Assembly: GCF_027943255.1 (NCBI RefSeq)
Contig: NC_072897.1
Location: forward strand, 61,280,406-61,344,405
Reading direction: 5' to 3'
DNA: 64,000 nucleotides
Source of the DNA: Anastrepha obliqua
Taxonomy: Eukaryota > Arthropoda > Insecta > Diptera > Tephritidae
Of this stretch, positions 20,932 through 32,550 are shown piece after piece. The notes under the pieces were generated by a model. It was not told the origin of the DNA. It worked only from the letters and a program-made list of their open reading frames with translations, and did not search any database. A program made the position numbers and the translations under genes. Every line of letters begins with the position of its first letter. Positions within the stretch are counted from its first letter, which is position 1.

Positions 20932-23717
20932 CTAGCAAACCCGGCCCCCTTCGCTGGGCACACTAAAATAGAATAGATATGGTTTAGAACAGAAAATATA
21001 TGGTTTTCATATTATTTATTTCTTTATTCTTTATTCAAGCGCTTTGGCATAAACAATATTTTTTGTTTTTCTATTTGTTTTTGAGTAAATATAAAATATA
21101 AATTGAAAATCAAGAAAAAAGAAGATTGTTTTTAAATTTGAAATCAACGCATATGAATAAACAATCGTCTTTTTTCCTGATCATCCATGAATTTTTCGTT
21201 TCAATTTATATGTTTTATTAAGCATTGGAGCTTTTTTAACCATTATCCATTTATATTTAAAAAAAAAATAAAAACGAAAAAAATTGTTTTTTCCACGAAC
21301 ACATAATTTCATTAGGATTTCACATTAAATTCTCAAATTTCGTAAGAAATTATTCACTGTTCCAAAATCCACTCCAAAAAAATTCACAAACAATTTTTAC
21401 ATGTTGCACTTACGTTTTTTTCCATATGGCATCCAAATCAGAAAGAAATATTGACACATTGTAACTAACACTGTCAATTTGACAGTTCAGTTCCGCCCCA
21501 AGCGTTAAAAAAGTAAGCGACATTATGGCTGGCTTAAGTTTGGTTTAATTCGGTGCAAAGACACGGCGGGTCCACGTTTTGGCATATATTTCGAGACCCT
21601 AGTCATCAATAGGTATGAAAATTACCCCGTGTTAAAGCACTTATCAACAGCTTTCATTTGATACCTATATTGTACATACACAACCAAAGGTTACCCGGGT
21701 CCACGTTTTGACCTATATCTCGAGACCCCAGTCACGTAGCGGCATGAAAAATACTCTGTACTAAGGCATTCACCAACAGCTTCAATTTGATATCCATATT
21801 GTACAAACACATTCTAGGCTCCACGTTTTGGTCTCTATCTCGAGATCCTAGTCACGGAGCGGCATGAAAAATACTCTGAACTAAAGCATTTACCAACAGC
21901 TTCCATTTGATACCCATATTGTACATACACGTCCTAAGGTTACCCGGGTCCACGTTTTGACCTATATCTCGAGACCCTAGTCATCAATAGGTATGAAAAT
22001 TACCCCGTATTAAAGCACTTATCAACAGCTTTCATTTGATACCTATATTGTACATACACGTCCGAAAGTTACCCGGGTCCACGTTTTGACCTATATCTCG
22101 AGACCCTAGTCATCAATAGGTATGAAAATTACCCCGTATTAAAGCACTTATCAACAGCTTTCATTTGATACCTATATTGTACATACACAACCAAAGGTTA
22201 CCCGGGTCCACGTTTTGACCTATATCTCGAGACCCTAGTCATCAATAGGTATGAAAATTACCCCGTATTAAAGCACTTATCAACAGCATTCATTTGATAC
22301 CCATATTGTACAAATACATTCTAGGGTCCACGATTTGGTCTCTATCTCGAGACCCTAATCACGGAGCGGATGGAAATACTCTGAACTAAAGCATTCACCA
22401 ACAGCTTCCATTTGATACCCATATTGTACATACACATCCGAAGGTTACCCGGGTCCACGTTTTGACCTATATCTCGAGACCCTAGTCATCAATAGGTATG
22501 AAAATTACCCCGTATTAAAGCACTTATCAACAGCATTCATTTGATACCCATATTGTACAAATACATTCTAGGGTCCACGATTTGGTCTCTATCTCGAGAC
22601 CCTAATCACGGAGCGGATGGAAATACTCTGAACTAAAGCATTCACCAACAGCTTCCATTTGATACCCATATTGTACATACACATCCAAAGGTTACCCGGG
22701 TCCACGTTTTGACCTATATCTCGAAACCCTTTCTACCAATAGGTATCCAAACTATACGGAAACCATCTTCAATACCTCCTTAACAATGTGTGTAAGTTTG
22801 GTTTAATTCGGTGCAAAGACACGGCGGGTCCACGTTTTGGCATATATTTCCAGATCCCAGTCATCAATAGGTATGAAAATTACCCCGTATTAAAGCACTT
22901 ATCAACAGCTTTCATTTGATATCCGTATTGTACAAACACATTCTAGGGTCCACGTTTTGGTCTCTATCTCGAGACCCTAGTCACGGAGCGGATGGAAATA
23001 CTCTGAACTAAAGCATTCACCAACAGCTTTCATTTGATACCCATATTGTACATACACATCCAAAGGTTACCCGGGTCCACGTTTTGACCTATATCTCGAG
23101 ACCCCAGTCACGGAGCGGCATGAAAAATACTCTGTACTAAAGCATTCACCAACAGCTTCCATTTGATACCCATATTGTACATACACATTCTAGGGTCCAC
23201 GTTTTGGTCTCTATCTCGAGACCCTAGTCACGGAGCGGCATGAAAAATACTCTGAACTAAAGCATTCACCAACAGCTTCCATTTGATACCCATATTGTAC
23301 ATACACATCCGAAGGTTACCCGGGTCCACGTTTTGACCTATATCTCGAGCCCTATCCACCAATAGGTATCCAAACTATACGGAAACCATCTTCAATACCT
23401 TCTTAACTATGTGTGTAAGTTTGGTTTAATTCGGTGCAGACACGGCCGGTTAGCGAACACACACAAAAAGTTGACTTTATTTTATATATACGATTTTTTT
23501 CAGTTTGTGTCCGAAAAATCCAAATATCTTACGGAACCCTATTTTTTTCCAAAATAAAATGTAATCCATGTTACTCCTGGATAATGTAGTTTTCGAATGG
23601 TGAAAGAATTTTTAAAATCGGTCCAGTAGTTTTTGAGCCTATTCGTTACAAACAAACAAACAAACAAACAAACAAACAAACAAAGTTTTCCTCTTTATAT
23701 ATTAATATTAGTATAGA
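20932..23717 (-). mobile_element. Non-autonomous Helitron A1
   Basis: On the minus strand it starts TCTATACTAATATTAATATA (23717) and ends with a GC-rich hairpin and GGGTTTGCTAG (20932), inserted between A (20931) and T (23718) as Helitrons do. Near the 3' end lies a remnant of the helicase tail (compare 57300-57366). The body is dominated by a minisatellite (21560-23445) and a (CAAA)n tract near 23650. No Rep or helicase domain remains. Confidence 0.88.
21560..23445. repeat. Minisatellite within Helitron A1, unit about 123-130 bp
   Basis: About 15 units, each beginning GGGTCCACGTTTTG. Two main unit types alternate: one with ATCAATAGGTATGAAAATTA, one with CACGGAGCGGCATGAAAAAT. A CTCGAG palindrome is kept in nearly every unit, and in one type it lies within a GGTCTC...GAGACC inverted repeat. 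Confidence 0.9.
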
Positions 23718-24130
23718 TGTATGTGTGTATGCGCGTTTGGCTTTCTGGACGGATATTAGAATGATATTTTCTTATCAATATAATTTGGATTTGATGAAAG
23801 AAATTAAAGACATATGTACATATTTTCTGTTTTGATTGATTTATATAAAAATCAGGTCATATCCAGAATGAACTATTTTATACCGAAAAGAAATTTCCAT
23901 TTAATATATGAAATACAAAAAAAACAGTATTTTAAAGAAATTTTAATTAAAATAAACTCAACAATTTTACCAAACTTTCCTGGTTTGAATTGTATATTAA
24001 AAAAAAAATGTGCAAGAAAAAAATATGACTTGAGGACTTGAACCTGAATTAAATACGTGCCCAAAAATAAAACGAATAATTCCGCCGACTTTAGCTTCTG
24101 CACCACAAATTAACTGCCGCGCGGCCTTCT
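23718..24130 (-). repeat. Tandem unit, copy 2, main part
   Basis: Continues 20872-20931 beyond Helitron A1 (GCGTTTGGCTTTCTGGACGG onwards) and ends with a second tRNA-like head: GGACTTGAACC at 24034-24044 is the B box read from the other strand. The A box is weaker than in copy 1. Confidence 0.6.
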
Positions 24131-24412
24131 TAATCGCAAATTTATTCGCTTCGCTGTGGGCATGAAATAAGTCGATTTCCTTAGTAGTGTGCCGAAAAAT
24201 GAACTTCCTCAGTAGTTTGGTAAACGCAGAAAAAATCTGAATTCCTGTCCTAGCGTGGTAAGTAAATATAGAAACCCTCCACTCGCGTGGTACAATAAAT
24301 ATCTGCAATTCCCCACTCGTGAGGAAAGTTGAATTTGAAATTACCTTATTATGAATCTACAAATTAGAACTCGAAAAAAGCTCATTTAACATTTGCTCCT
24401 TCTCATTGCATT

Positions 24413-25930
24413 AACATTCTCTGCTTATACGGTGCGAAAGAAATCAAAATCCTTACTGACCATCAGCCACTAACGTTCGCGCTAAGTAACAGAAATAATA
24501 ATGCCAAACTGAAAAGATGGAAGGCGAGGATAGAAGAATATAATTTTAAACTTCTTTATAAACCAGGGAAGACCAACGTCGTTGCTGATGCTTTGTCACG
24601 GTTACCTCTGGAAATAAATACATTATCATCGTCAAGTGGAAATACCCAACACAGCGCGGAGGAAGATAGCACCACGTATATTCCTCATTGTGAAGCGCCC
24701 CTAAACGTTTTTAAGAACCAAATCATCTTGTCAGAAGGAAAAGACGAAATAACTCATGAGGAACCACACCCCAAGTATCAGAGGCATCACATTAAACGTG
24801 AAAGCTACAATAAAGCAATTTTAACTGAAGTCCTAAAGAACGTTCTCAACCCAAACATAATAAATGGAATAAAAATTCCAGAGAAATGCATCTCATTACT
24901 ACAGCAAATCTATCAAGAAAATTTCTCAAAATTTCAATGTAGAATCACGCAAAGAATCGTTACTGATAACCCCGATGATGACGTTAAATTTAAAATCATA
25001 CAACAAGAACATAAAAGGGCTCACAGGAATTGCAGGGAAAACAAGGAACAAATCCTTGAGAAATATTACTTCCCCCAAATGACAAAACTCATTAAAAAAT
25101 ACACTGAATCATGTGAAATTTGTAATTCAAACAAATATGATCGACATCCACAAAAACCGGAACTATAACCAACACCCATTCCTTCATACCCAACAGAAAT
25201 ATTACACATCGACATGTCAGAGTTGGCTGGCGAGAAGTTTATAACTTGCATTGACAAATTTTCGAAATTTGCCAAATTTTTTCACATTAAAAATAAATCA
25301 GTTCTACACATTAGGGATAAATTAATTAAACTCCTTCACTATTTTACTGTTCCAAAGTTATTAGTGATGGACAATGAAGGTAGTTGTATTAGTCCAATAA
25401 CCCTTAATTACTTAGAAGGACTAGGTATCGAAATTTATTTAGCACCACCTCAAAAGAGTGAGGTTAATGGCGCAATAGCACGTGTCCATTCAACTGTAAT
25501 TGAAATAACTAGGTGTCTTCAATCAGAATATCCTGATTTTTCAATTAAGGAAATTATTAATATTGCGGTTGATAAATACAATAACTCAATTCATTCTGTT
25601 ATAAAGAAGAAACCCGCAGACATTTTTTTTGGAAGGACTCAGAGAATAAACTATCAAGACTTAACTAATTTTAAGGAAATTGTCAATAATGATTTGCGAA
25701 ATGAAATAGCCAGAAATCAAAAAAACATGTTAAATTGGCACAATAGGAAAAAGTCGAAACCAAAAACTTATAAACCTGGAGATATTGTCCTAAAAAAAGA
25801 TAAGCAAATTAAAGGAAAGAACAAACCAATTTTTAGGAAAAAGACTGTAGCAAAGATAATACGGTTACAATTACAACGACTAACAATAGGAAAATACACA
25901 AATCTCACTCTAACGTTAGGCCAATCATAA
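24413..25930 (+). pseudogene. pol: Gypsy B pol, second piece (end of RNase H, integrase)
   Basis: Resumes in RNase H (ILTDHQPLTFALS, GKTNVVADALSR). Integrase follows in the frame of 24593 with the HHCC zinc region (HKRAHRNC...CEICNSNKY), a TAA at 25166, then catalytic Asp in LHIDMSE and Asp in VMDNEGS. The catalytic Glu position reads Ala (VNGAIARVHSTV). The C-terminal part (KPGDIVLKKDKQ) is present. One stop and one lost catalytic residue make it inactive. Confidence 0.85.
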
Positions 25931-26807
25931 ATTATGAACTTAGTAAAACAGGTATTTTACCTTCACAATTAAGACATCAACTATCGGAAATAGACAGTTT
26001 ACTAGATCAATTACGGACGAAAAACTCGACTATACAGAAAAGATCAATTAATTGGATTGGATCAGCTTGGAAATGGCTGGCAGGAAACCCTGACGCTACT
26101 GACTGGGACTATATTACGTCAAAAACCAATGACCTTACAGAAACTAACAACGACCAATATAAAATTAACCAATATTTAACCAAGACAACTAATAAAATAT
26201 TAGACGGGTACAATAAAATTTTAGACGAAATGGACAGAAGAAATACTGGACTATTTGAACAAACCTTATTTAATAAATTAGGAATTATTAAGGATGAAAT
26301 TTCAAAAATTGTTATGGCAACTCAATTAGCAAAAAAAGGAATAATCCACTCACAAATTTTGAATAAAGGAGATATTGCAAACATCCTTTCCCAAACAGAA
26401 ACACTGCCTTTCAAAAACGAACTTCAAGCTCTCAAATATGCAGAACCAGCAATGATTGCTAAAGACTCACTTCTCCTATATGTGATCTCACTACCTAAGA
26501 CAGAGGACATACCATATAACAATATAATTATTCGCTCATCGGTCAAAAACAATAAGAAAATTCATCTAGAATTCACCAACCTCTTTGTTTCACAACATGA
26601 GAGATATGGCATAAAAGAGAAATGCTTAGAAATAGACGACACCACAATTTGTAAAAGAAGCCAGACTAAGAAATTAGGGAAAGACCATTGCATTAGTCGA
26701 ATTTTTAATAGGGAAAACGCACTATGCGACTACCAATACGAGAATAAAGCTACAATTGAATTAATTACAGAAGGAACAATTTTCCTTTCGAACTTTATAG
26801 GAAATAT

Positions 26808-27747
26808 TATTATTATTAGAAGGCCATTACGCACTGCGACCAGAGTTGATCTATTGTGAAGGCCTATTTTGTAACCCTAGAGTTTTAGCCTTTTTAGAAA
26901 TTTTAGCACAGTTTTGGGTTTGTTGTTCCAAAGATTGCATGGAGATACTACGGTACCACCAAGGTGGTGAAGTCTTTGTCTGCCCAACGCAGGACATTCA
27001 CAAAGCACATGTTCTGAGCTTTCTATGTCCATTTCGCAAAAGCGGCAGACATTGGTCTCGGATAGACCAATCTTATTTAGATGGTACCTCAGGCTGCAGT
27101 GACCTGTAAGGTATCCAGTTAAAAGACGCAGATCTACTCTGTTTAGTGAGAGAAGTTTGTCAGATATTCCTTTGTTGGGACTTATGAATAGTTTAGCTTG
27201 ACGCTGACCGGCACAGTTTAGCCAGTGTGCGGCAAGTTTTCTTTCTTCCCATTTCCTAAGGAATTCATTTATGTGGCCTTTTGTTAGTCCACAGAAAGGC
27301 TCAGGACCAGTAAGTTGCATATTTGCTCCTTGTTTTGCAAGGTCATCAGCCATTTCATTTCCCTCATGTCCTTCATGTCCCGGAATCCAACATAGTGTTA
27401 CTGTGTTGAGGTTTCCTAACATATTTAGAAGGTTTAGGCAATCATTTACCAATTTAGAGGTGATAGTTGTTGATAGAAGGGCTTTTAGAGCCGCTTGGCT
27501 ATCTGAAAGTATGTAGATGTGAGTACCTCTCATTTTCCTTCTAAGGCATTCTCTCACACATATTTCGATGGCATGTATTTCTGCCTGGAATATAGTTGGG
27601 TAGGATCCCATCGGAATCGATTTTTTGAATTTGGGCCCATTGATTCCTGCCCCTGTTCTACCATTTTCCAATTTGGACCCATCAGTAAACCATAGCTGGG
27701 AGCCAGGTCTGAAAGTGATAGAGTTAGTTCTCCAGTCTGTTCGTTCA
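26808..27747 (-). mobile_element. LINE D: 5'-truncated I-like LINE in Gypsy B env
   Basis: Flanked by a 13-bp target duplication TTATAGGAAATAT (26795-26807 and 27748-27760). The 3' end on the left carries a (TAA)n tail, as in I-like elements. Only RNase H and the C-terminus remain (940 bp), the usual result of incomplete reverse transcription. Confidence 0.9.
26877..27735 (-). pseudogene. LINE D ORF2 C-terminal part (RNase H and zinc motif)
   Basis: RNase H motifs in order: WFTDGSKLENG, QAEIHAIE, LSDSQAAL, IPGHEGHEGNEMADDLAK. All catalytic acidic residues are present. A C-terminal CRFC...HVLCECP zinc motif follows, and the stop is at 26877. A frame change just upstream of 27671 is not certain. 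The fragment lacks endonuclease and RT, so it is inert by truncation rather than by internal lesions. Confidence 0.85.
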
Positions 27748-28180
27748 TTATAGGAAATATGACAAACAGTACCACATCTACATTTTTAAATAGCACTTAC
27801 ATTGTAAACTTTCTTAATGAAACTATAACCCTGAATAATGATAGCTATTCAAACTGGCAAACTAGCTCCTACCAAATTTTACCTCCTATACTCCAAACCA
27901 ATCTGACAGAAAATCAAATCAAACTTGATTTAGAATATTTACATCAGCTTCATTTGACCAACCTCAAAAGAATAGACCACGTATCGCGAAAAAACATAAT
28001 ATCAATTAGCTCAAGCTTTGCAGCGATTCTTCTCGCAGTATTTCTAACCTCAACAGTATACTTCTTAAAAATCTTAAACACAAACAACATAAAAAGAAAT
28101 CATTCTATATACCACCAATTATAGACCATACGCCAATTACGATAAAGTACTAGAATTTCGCCAACGAGACGTTGACACTT

Positions 28181-28191
28181 AAGAAAGGGGG
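28181..28191 (+). promoter_or_regulatory. Gypsy B polypurine tract
   Basis: AAGAAAGGGGG immediately before the 3' LTR, the expected plus-strand primer. Confidence 0.75.
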
Positions 28192-28403
28192 AGTTAGCAC
28201 ACCACACATTCTACACACACAATACAACAACAACTTAGTATTAAGCACGTTTATTAGCACATCGCACTTTCTACAATTAAGCATTTTTATAAGCACACAC
28301 ATAAAACAACAACAAAACTAATATTAAGCATTTTTATGTACACTGATATTAAGCATTTATCAGCACATCGCACTTTGTACAATCAAGCATTTTTATAAAT
28401 CAA
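28192..28403 (+). repeat. Gypsy B 3' LTR, left piece
   Basis: Matches 9561-9772 with few differences; broken after ATCAA by a Helitron, resumes at 32367 (TAATGTAAACTG). Confidence 0.9.
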
Positions 28404-28675
28404 CTAGCAACCCGCCCTGCTTCGCACGGGTATAAAATATATACCCTATGTCACTCACTGAAAAAATGATTAAAATCGATCCAGTAGTTTTGGCTTATTC
28501 ATTACTGCCCGTGGCCCGCCCGCGTTAAATTTGGAGTAAAACAATTCCCCTTTCTTTATAGCATGAAGATTTCCTGCTATTTTTGGGATATCTAAATTCA
28601 TACCCTACATTTTTGCATATTAACTTTTTGCATTTTTACATATGTATTTATTTTATTTTTACACCAATTACTATA

Positions 28676-29905
28676 TTACAGAATGTCTTTATATACAACG
28701 TTCATAGCCTTCTTGTCATTAGACAATACAAACATGTTTTCTCTAGAGGTTACTCTTGAAAGAGCGACATACAGTTGGCCATGTGAAAAACAGTCAACAC
28801 TCAAATCTAAGCCTGCAACGTTGAAGGTTTGACCCTGAGATTTATTAATGGTCATTGCAAAAGATGTCTTTACCGGAAATTGTAAGCGTTTAAATTGGAG
28901 TGGTAGATCCGATGGTATCAGAGGGATTCGGGGAATCAATACATCTTTTCCGGTACCACATCCTGTGAGTATTGTGCACTCTATTATGAAAGTTTTCAGT
29001 GATTTTACCAGCAAACGCGTGCCATTGCAAAGTTTAGGTGGACTTAGGTTTCTTAATAAAATAACAGGACAACCTATTTTCAGCTCCATTTTGTGAGGAG
29101 GGAGTCCAGACGGGTTCAAAGAATTTAGAAATTCTGTAGGAAATTGAACAGCTTCTTCCAAATCGAGAACAGTATAGACCGAGTAGTATATTTTCGTCGG
29201 CGCATCAATCTTTGAAATAATCAAGTTATTTACTTTATCTACTTGTTCGTTAGTTGGTGACAGAATAGCTCTTTCTTTAAACCAAGATATTGTCTTATAA
29301 CTTATGTTATCAATGTCAGGATAAACATTGTTGACTAACTCTTGGATGTTGTCTATCAAAACACAAAGGTTTTCTAGGTTAATCCTTCCCTCACTTTGTG
29401 TTAATTCTCCATTGCCAACTTTTAGCAGGATCTCTGGAAATAGCCTGTTCTCACGTGAAGATGACGAAACCCTCATATTAGTTTTAAGATCTAATTTATT
29501 GACATGCGACCAAAGGTGGGATCTTTTTAGCGAAGCATTTATTTCGTCAGCACGTGTTCCTCGAGTCACAACTGGTAGGATTTGACGGAAATCTCCTGAG
29601 AACAGAATTGTACATCCACCCATAGGTGAATTTTTGTTGCTCAAATCGGGCATTGTCCTATCCAATGCTTCCACAGACGTCTTGTTTGACATGATAGCTT
29701 CGTCCCAGACTATTAATGAGCAGTCACGCATCAATTTTCCTGTATTGCTCTGTCTAGAAACACTACAGACGCTGTTATCATCATCGGTTGCGATTTTCAG
29801 CGGGAGCTTGAATGTAGAGTGTGCGGTTCGGCCTCCTTCCAAAGGAGAAGCGGCAATGCCGGATGACGCAACAGCTAACGCAATTTTTCCGGTAGATACT
29901 AACTA
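28676..29905 (-). pseudogene. Helitron PIF1-like helicase, N-terminally truncated
   Basis: Open frame of at least 388 codons ending at 28676. Motifs in order: TGKIALAVASSGIAA (29900), RTAHSTFKLP, Walker B LIVWDEAIM, GDFRQILPVV, then FAMTINKSQGQT and HGQLYVALSRVTS of motifs V-VI. The Walker A loop and everything upstream, including the HUH Rep nuclease, are missing. The remaining frame has no lesion, which suggests recent loss of the 5' part. The intact protein would unwind DNA during rolling-circle transposition. Confidence 0.88.
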
Positions 29906-30167
29906 CTGATGTAATATCTTGAAAAATATTGTTTTTAATTATATGCTGTAAAGAGCCATATACATAGATCTATATGAAAACAACAATGTATTTAAGGTAT
30001 TTAATTGGATAAGGATTAATGTTGTACCTATTTGTTGAAATCACTTCGAAAATAAGCTATTAGTTGTCGTAAAAAGTAAATGACAAAAAATGTTATTGTA
30101 TGGAATCGATAGCAAGCTAAACGCGCTCCGAATCAATAAAAACTATTCAAAAACTGTATTTTAATTA

Positions 30168-31809
30168 CAGTATGCAAAATTCGTATTAGTACACCCCCTA
30201 ATAAATAAAAAAACCACGTATATTTTCAAATTAATTTTAAAACAAATGCTTGAAACCGTTTTATTTTATAGATAATTAACTAAAATAAGGCCACATAAAA
30301 AAACCGCTCACAAAGTGTATTGAAATGCAAAAAAAAAAATAAGAAAGAAAAAAATGAACACTTTTCACAGAAGCAAAATTCGTATTAGTACACATGTATT
30401 TTTAATGATTTAAAGAGTAAATAAAAAATAGTTCAGAAAATTAATATTTTGTAGGATACCCTCGTTGCCTTAGAACTGCAGACAATCTCTTCGGCATAGA
30501 TTCCACCAATTTTTTTGTGAGATTTGGAGAAATCTTCTTCCACTCTGATTTGAGGACTTTTTTTAAATGTTCTCGGTTCCTTATTTGATGATGTTCCAGC
30601 TGATTTTTGAAAATCGACCATACATTTTCTATGGGATTAATATCCGGGCTTTGTGGTGGTGTTTTGAGATAATTTGGACAGTTATAAAGCATCCATAACC
30701 TTGTATCCAACGCCGTGTGCTTAGGGTCGTTATCTTGTTGGAATAAACATTTTTTTTTTGCAACCCAATTTTTTGGCACCTTTGCGTAGATTCTTTTTTA
30801 AAATATCAATATTTTGCCTCGCAGTCATAATTCCATCAATAAAATGCAACTTTCCTACTCCGTTTGCCCCGAAACATCCCCATACCATCAGAGAACCACC
30901 ACCGTGCTTGAAAGAAGGCTGCAGATTTCGTTTTTGAAGGCCAGTATTACACTCTCTCCAAATTTTTATGCGTCCATCGGACATTTTTATATTAAATTCA
31001 CACTCGTCTGAAAAAATTACCCTTTTCCAAAACCGCATATTTTTGTTTAAATATTGCCTGGCGAATATAACACGCTTTCTTCTATTGACTGAGCTTACAT
31101 ACGGTTTTCTAACCGCAGTTCTGCTTCTAAATCCCAATTTTTTTACATAACTGCGCACTGTTTGAGGTGTAACTTTGATAGAAAAGTATTTTTCTAGTTC
31201 TGCAGCTAGTGAAACTCCACTAACGGTGGGGTCTTTTCTCATAAGGCGTTTCAAATAAGTCTTGTGCCTCTGCCCAAGCTTTGCCCTGTTCACATTTCGA
31301 AGCTTTTTGTCAATCCTTCCACTGGCTCTACAAATTTTGACTAAGTTTTGTATTTTAGACACACTTTTCTGCAATGTTCTCGCAATTTCGCGTAAAGACT
31401 TTCCGTTTTTGTTCATATTTATTATTAATCTCCTAGTTTCGTTTGACTTTGGCGACATTGCAAGCTAACTCCGCGAACTTGAACAAATGGCTACTAAAAC
31501 GCAACTGCCCAAGGTTAAACATTGAATCGTTTCGAAAATAAAGGTAAATACCAACAAATTGTTTACAAATTCAACGCATACTAAGTGTACTAATACGAAT
31601 TTTGCCTGCAGTAGAAATAGCTACACTGCTACTAAAGCTATTTTTTTCAATTCTATGCAAATGTTTCGGAGTTTTTGTTATTATTCTATTTTTTTATGAA
31701 TTATACAATACCGCACTACGATTGAAATCAATTGCTTTAAAGTAAATTTGAAAATATACGTGGTATTTTTATTTGTAATAGGGTGTACTAATACGAACTT
31801 TGCATACTG
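30168..31809 (-). mobile_element. Tc1-like transposon with IR/DR ends, inside Helitron
   Basis: Terminal inverted repeats CAGTATGCAAAATTCGTATT (30168) and its near-perfect inverse at 31809, flanked by TA (30166-30167, 31810-31811). Internal copies of GCAAAATTCGTATTAGTACA occur at about 30373 and, inverted, near 31585, giving the IR/DR layout. 1642 bp, the innermost element of the nest. Confidence 0.93.
30441..31458 (-). pseudogene. Tc1-like transposase (DD34E), single frameshift
   Basis: AUG at 31458, helix-turn-helix region (MNKNGKSLREIARTLQKS), second DNA-binding part (GVSLAAELEKYF), first Asp in IFSDECEF, GGGSLMVWGCF, then a frame change at a run of ten A (30750-30759 on the plus strand as T). 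The next frame has Asp in FQQDNDPKHTA and Glu in NPIENVW, 34 residues apart, and ends at 30441. Apart from this homopolymer lesion the gene looks whole. A sequencing or assembly error is possible. Confidence 0.9.
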
Positions 31810-32366
31810 TATGTGCGATTTACTAATATAGAACGTGAAAATAGCGTTTTATTTCGCTGTAAAATTGTATGTGCATATAATTACATGGAATTCAGTACAT
31901 ACATAGATACATATGTACATACGTCCGAAATGAAATAATGCGAGCGATTCGTAAATGCATACATACATACGTCACCATACGATGTAATTCAACATTAATG
32001 AGGTGTGGTGAGATTATCGCTTAACGCCTGTTGCTTCATTCGGTTGACAGCGAACAAACACACAAACAGCTTTTTTTGGAAAAAGAGCTGCTTTTGTTTA
32101 AACAATTTTGGTTAAATAACAAATATATCATCAATACTCTAAGAAAGTTTCATTTTAATTGGTTAATTCGTTTATGATTTATGGCCGTGAAAACAAAAAA
32201 ATTATGTTTTTTGCCACATTTTGACCGATTGCCACGCCCCCTTTATCTTCAATCAATCTATCTTAAAAAAAAACCGCATCAAAATCCGTTGCGTAGTTTT
32301 AAAGATTTAAGCGTATACGGGGACATAGGGACAGAAAAAGCGACTTTGTTTTATAATATGTAGTGA

Positions 32367-32550
32367 TAATGTAAACTGATATTAAGCATTTTTTATTAAA
32401 CAATAATGTAAGCTTAAGATATAAAAATATGTATTAGCAGAAATATAAAAGCAAGTAAGCAAAATTATTGTATAAAAGTAAGAACCAAAATCAATAAAGC
32501 AAGTTCAGTTTCGAATACATTAGTTTGAGTTGGCGGTGCGCGGACTAACT
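32367..32550 (+). repeat. Gypsy B 3' LTR, right piece
   Basis: Ends GGTGCGCGGACTAACT like 9941-9956 and is followed by TACA, the target duplication. Confidence 0.9.

Larger units (their letters stand above)
16664..24412. other. 7.7-kb transposon-rich block replacing the middle of Gypsy B pol
   Basis: Homology to Gypsy pol ends after AGAAT near 16664 and returns at RNase H near 24413; roughly 800 bp of pol is missing. The block holds a Tc1 element, two mariner remnants, dispersed repeat R, a tandemly duplicated unit and a Helitron, each annotated separately. The edges (16664-16764 and about 24130-24412) hold no gene. The latter has two near-copies of a CCACTCGCGTGGTACAATAAATATCTG-like stretch. 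No flanking duplication was found, so deletion with filler or recombination is as likely as insertion. Confidence 0.6.
25931..28124 (+). pseudogene. env: Gypsy B envelope gene, split by LINE D
   Basis: F-type errantivirus envelope. Open frame from about 25933 with a furin-like QKR followed by the fusion segment (SINWIGSAWKWLAG) near 26035, then ectodomain to 26807. LINE D (26808-27747) interrupts it. The frame continues at 27759 with several Asn glycosylation sites, one membrane segment (AAILLAVFLTSTVYFL, near 28040) and a stop at 28122-28124. I did not identify the AUG or signal peptide, so the 5' end may be damaged or supplied by splicing. Confidence 0.8.
28404..32366 (-). mobile_element. 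Helitron with helicase remnant, inside Gypsy B 3' LTR
   Basis: On the minus strand it starts TCACTACATATTATAAAACA (32366) and ends GGGCGGGTTGCTAG (28404) after a short GC hairpin. The host site is A|T (28403/32367), and the LTR is restored exactly when the element is removed. It carries the C-terminal part of the Helitron helicase but no Rep domain, and is itself interrupted by a Tc1 element. The flanking parts 29906-30167 and 31810-32366 show no gene. Confidence 0.92.
9561..32550 (+). mobile_element. Gypsy B, env-bearing LTR retroelement nested in Gypsy A
   Basis: LTRs AGTTAGC...CTAACT at 9561-9956 and 28192-28403 plus 32367-32550, flanked by the 4-bp duplication TACA (9557-9560 and 32551-32554). 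The reconstructed target reads as the uninterrupted LTR of Gypsy A at 3486-3510. Internal order is leader, gag, pol, env, PPT. It is heavily interrupted by LINE C, by a 7.7-kb block replacing the centre of pol, by LINE D in env and by a Helitron in the 3' LTR. Confidence 0.92.

Noticed and set aside
23640..23690. CRISPR-like array in the (CAAA)n tract and in the Helitron minisatellites
   Set aside because: Eukaryotic context, no spacers of constant length between identical repeats, no cas genes; these are simple and minisatellite repeats.
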